From assembly GCA_946800325.1 (NCBI GenBank), contig OX326957.1, forward strand, positions 22,073,007-22,137,006: a stretch of DNA of 64,000 nucleotides. Direction: 5' to 3'. The stretch's first letter is position 1; each line of letters starts with the position of its first letter. The position numbers and the translations under genes are program-made. Positions 60,815-64,000 of the stretch are shown one piece after another. The notes under the pieces are model-generated. The model was not told the origin of the DNA, did no database searches, and worked only from the letters and a program-made list of their open reading frames with translations. The DNA comes from Luzula sylvatica. Its lineage: Eukaryota > Streptophyta > Magnoliopsida > Poales > Juncaceae.

Positions 60815-61740
60815 AATATTGCTTCGGATTATACGAGAAGAATTCAAAAGGAATATCGAAGTTCTTAACAATGAAACATGGCATTTTGAAGCACTTCAGA
60901 TTATACTTTGTCTTGCCTCGTGAAAATCGAGAACCTGGCATGTAAAATTGAATCATTACACCAAAGGAATGAAAAATTACTTGTCAATCAGTTCAATCTC
61001 ACGCCGACGATCGCCATAGCTTTCGGCACCGTCTCTCTGCACCACGCTTCCCCCTCTTCGCTCGTCATTATGTTGCTCTGTGTTCCATTCCCTCAGCTCA
61101 CACTGGTATAACGTGTATGTATATCTAGTTGTATACAACACCGAATCCGGGATTTCAGTTCTCGTGTTAAACTCATAGTTGGGTTTTATATAATCCTGGA
61201 TCTCAAAATCTTTGGTTTGGGCTTGGACTTACTAATAATGAACAATCACTTATATATATTAGCATTTTATTGCTAATATTTGTATTTAATATTTAGACAT
61301 AATTTTTTTGGTAAGCAAACAGTGAATGCAAAAAAAAGATGACATGTCATGCAAATTACATGGCTAACAAATAACAATAATAAAGTTAGTTATCTTCACG
61401 CATACGGTTTGTAAGACTAAGGTTTGAGTGGTATAAAAAAAAATTACTCATTCAATCATTTTGAATAAATCTACTAAATAAATTCTGATGAATAAAAATA
61501 ATAATTTTCAGTTTTGTTAGGAGAGATATTGAAGGAAATCAACACTAAAATGTTGTGAGTTAATTTACGTAGCATCAATTGCAATCCGAGTGGGACTTTC
61601 ACGCACGTATCATTCTTCTCGTCGAATATGGAGATCTAATGTTATGCACAACCAAATATTGATCTATTTTTGTGGTTCTTGTTCAGAAGTTTTTGTCCAT
61701 TTATATTTGAATATTAGGGAGTAAATCAGATTAAAAGGAA
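60815..61740 (-). pseudogene. Truncated F-box/LRR gene copy C (promoter, exons 1-2)
   Basis: Homologous to 57785-58880 of the intact gene. Exon 1 starts with an ATG at 61066-61068 and reads EEGEAWCRETVPKAMAIVG in frame, then meets a stop at 60988 after 26 codons. The second half of exon 1 is missing: exon sequence joins intron 1 sequence across a shared GTTCA. A degraded exon 2 (TCGAGAACCTGG context) is at about 60890-60945. A 33-bp block containing CTAGCGAGCGTCGAGCGATT is duplicated at about 60720 and 60789. Beyond 61069 the promoter matches 58185-58880. Confidence 0.88.
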
Positions 61741-63347
61741 CGAAATTTCCTCCGAACTTTTGACTTTTAAGGATACACGCAGTTTAAGTCTATAGTAATT
61801 TGATAAATATGAAGAATTTTGAACATAATCTTCTAATGATATAAATGGACAAAAACTGTCTTATAATGATATATACTTAAAAAATAAAAATAAACCAACA
61901 ATTCATGATCTTGTCGATGTGATTCACTGCTTTTCACTATTTTCAACTATGTTGTATAAAATTGTATGCATTATCAAATTAATTGACTAAATTATGTCAA
62001 TTGATTAATTAAAGACCATTTTATTGCATTTCGGATCACACTTAGTTATATATAATAAAGATTTTGAAAACAATTGAAGCAACCATCTCTGGGCGAGCTA
62101 TAATATTTTTGAATTTAGCGTTTGAAACAAAGAAATAATAATTAACAACCTAAAACAGAAAACAATTTAACATTCAGAAAGCCACTAACAAAAGACTGAT
62201 ACGCAAAATAGAATAAATTGTTGAGGATGAAGAAATTTGAACCGGGGGCATTTGAAAAACACAAAAAGTGTCGAATGAGTTCCGGTCGAGGTTTTTTGTT
62301 TTGACCCGTATCTTTTTTGATGATATCAAAAAGTGTCGAATTAGATCGCAAAGGATCTGAAATTTGATCGAAAATGTGGTTCCAAGAGGTGTTGGGGCCG
62401 CGGATTTCAAATGAACATCATATTGGATTGGACTTATAGGTTTAGACTTGTCGATGAGGCTCGCATACCTAGGCCGACTAAGCCTAGGTATAGACTCCGA
62501 AAAAATTTCAAAGCCTCGTTCCTAATATACATATCCAATTTATAAGTAAATTGGATTCCGAAATTGTTATATTTTAGGAAATCTTCTAATTATGCTATTG
62601 ATTTTAGTTGTCGAATATGTTGATCGTTTTAGTTTTTGAATCGTTCCTTGTTTATTAAGAAGTTATGCTCGAGTCTCATTATTATATTTTCTCTCCTAAT
62701 TTGACAGGGTTGAGATTTTTTTTGTTTCAAAATTTCTTTTCTGGTTTTGATAATATCATGATTGCTTATGAATTATGACTATTATTATTATCGTTTGCTA
62801 TTTTTTATTGCATATTTTCCATATGTAAGATTCATATATTTCTTGTATTCAATTTAGTTGTCCAAGTCATGTCTTGATTTCTGATTTGTATATCATAATG
62901 CATTCATTTGGAATTAATTTGTATGTAAATATTAAATATAAAACTTGATTAAGGATTTTGCCTAAAAAAGTGAAATTGTTATGATTGACATAACAATTGT
63001 TTTGTTTTATTTTAAATTTTTAGATTATGCCAATCAATGAGATTTTTAATATAAAAATTAATAGCCAAACAACGAGATTTTAAGATAAAAGTTAATAGAA
63101 TATATGGTGATTGTTTTGATTGAAATGTGTCAAATTATTTGGAAATGTGATATATTTTGTTTTGTTTGGAAGATCATTTTCTTTTTGATGGTCAATGCCG
63201 TTGATACATATTCCTTTCCAGCTTTTGATAATTTCAATTTTATTTCATTATACACAGTAATAAATTATATTTCATGATCTTTTGGTAAGGGACAAAAAAA
63301 CAGTTGAGACAACAATGATAAAAGGTCTTGGGGACCGGATTTTAAAG
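61741..63347. other. AT-rich intergenic region
   Basis: No gene recognised. A minus-strand stretch near 62142-62410 is slightly less AT-rich and has overlapping open frames (e.g. PRPELIRHFLCF), but no start, splice pattern or family is visible. A possible TE or gene relic. Confidence 0.5.
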
Positions 63348-63356
63348 GGACACCAA

Positions 63357-63923
63357 CTATGTTACGCGGATACTCCAAAAACGCCGAAGTATCCTGAGGA
63401 TACGGGTATCCGATACGGATACGGGTGCGATACGGCTGTGATACGTATCGGATACGCCACGTGGAGTATCCGAATTTTTTAATATTATTTTTTTTCGGAT
63501 ACGGCGGAGATACGGCAGGATACGGCTGGGATACGTTTAGGATATGGCTGGGATACGTTTAGGATACGGCTGGGATACTCCATTTAGGATACTTCGGCCC
63601 AATATATGTTTTGGCCCATAATATTTTTAAATAATTTGTATATGATATTTCTAGGATACTTCTAGGATACTTCTAAAACTAGTTTTAGGATACTTCTAAA
63701 ATAATTTAAGATAATTTTATGATACTTGTATTGTTATGTTGATTTTTTTTATTGTCATGATATTTAATTTAAAAATATTATTTAATTTATTATTTATTTA
63801 TTTATTATATATAATATAAATATATTAAAATAATAACTATATAGCCGTATCCGTATCCGTGATTTTTCAAAAATTGCCGTATCGTATCGGATACGATACC
63901 CGTATCCGTATCCGTGCAACATA
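63357..63923. mobile_element. Mutator-like MITE, CTATGTT family, long copy with GGATACGG repeats
   Basis: 567 bp, CTATGTTACGCGGATAC...GTATCCGTGCAACATA, with a perfect 9-bp target duplication GGACACCAA at 63348-63356 and 63924-63932. The left third is a self-similar array of GGATACGG and GGGATACGTTTA units on both strands; the right part is AT-rich. Short relative at 51147-51273. Confidence 0.92.
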
Positions 63924-64000
63924 GGACACCAATAATTTTGTTTTTTTGTTAGGTGCAAAATTGTGGGAGAGAAGGGCAAAATTTGGAGATAATAATTGAG

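Noticed and set aside
62142..62410. Overlapping minus-strand frames of 69 and 78 codons
   Set aside because: Slightly higher complexity than surroundings but no start, intron or family recognised; reported only as possible relic sequence.

Overview
The window is 64 kb of AT-rich plant nuclear DNA, almost certainly from a eudicot. The evidence is five intron-bearing or secreted-peptide genes of plant-specific families (CLE peptide, ShKT-type prolyl 4-hydroxylase, GUB_WAK-type protein, SOSEKI, F-box/LRR), plus Copia elements primed by initiator-Met tRNA, hAT and Mutator-like elements, Helitrons, a LINE and a SINE. I cannot name the species from sequence alone.

Layout. 1-11654 is an old Copia-like retroelement interior with one terminal LTR (11340-11654), split by a young complete Copia element (1430-9513). 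That nested element has 633-bp LTRs, a perfect 5-bp target duplication and a polyprotein frame broken by one in-frame stop. 11655-15940 is AT-rich with one MITE. 16024-16332 encodes a small secreted glycine-rich protein. 16880-19150 is a decayed LINE containing a hAT element. 19200-25865 holds a degenerate retroelement gag region carrying three LTR copies of one further family, two with perfect 5-bp target duplications and no interiors. 25866-30060 is intergenic with a large inverted repeat.

The gene-bearing half starts with a CLE25-type peptide gene (30287, +). It continues with prolyl 4-hydroxylase (35708-37141, +, 7 exons), a GUB_WAK protein (38372-39925, +, 2 exons), SOSEKI (45907-47719, -, 5 exons) and an F-box/LRR protein (55736-58184, -, 12 exons). 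The intact F-box/LRR gene sits between two truncated copies of itself: the left copy keeps exons 6-11 and the right copy keeps the promoter and exons 1-2. The left copy was later hit by a Helitron inside exon 10 and by a SINE. The intact gene acts as the empty-site reference, so both insertions can be placed to the base.

The genes do not form an operon or one pathway. Several concern cell walls, signalling or polarity: CLE peptide hormone, prolyl hydroxylation of secretory proteins, wall-associated pectin binding, polarity scaffold and SCF-type protein turnover.

The observations I would look at first are: (1) a family of at least 15 micro-hairpins with variable, self-complementary stems and a 5-nt loop whose third base is always G, in the old retroelement interior; (2) an array of CGTCATGACG palindromes in one solo LTR; (3) a 67-nt G homopolymer in a hAT element; (4) a foldback MITE that places two G-boxes just upstream of the prolyl 4-hydroxylase.
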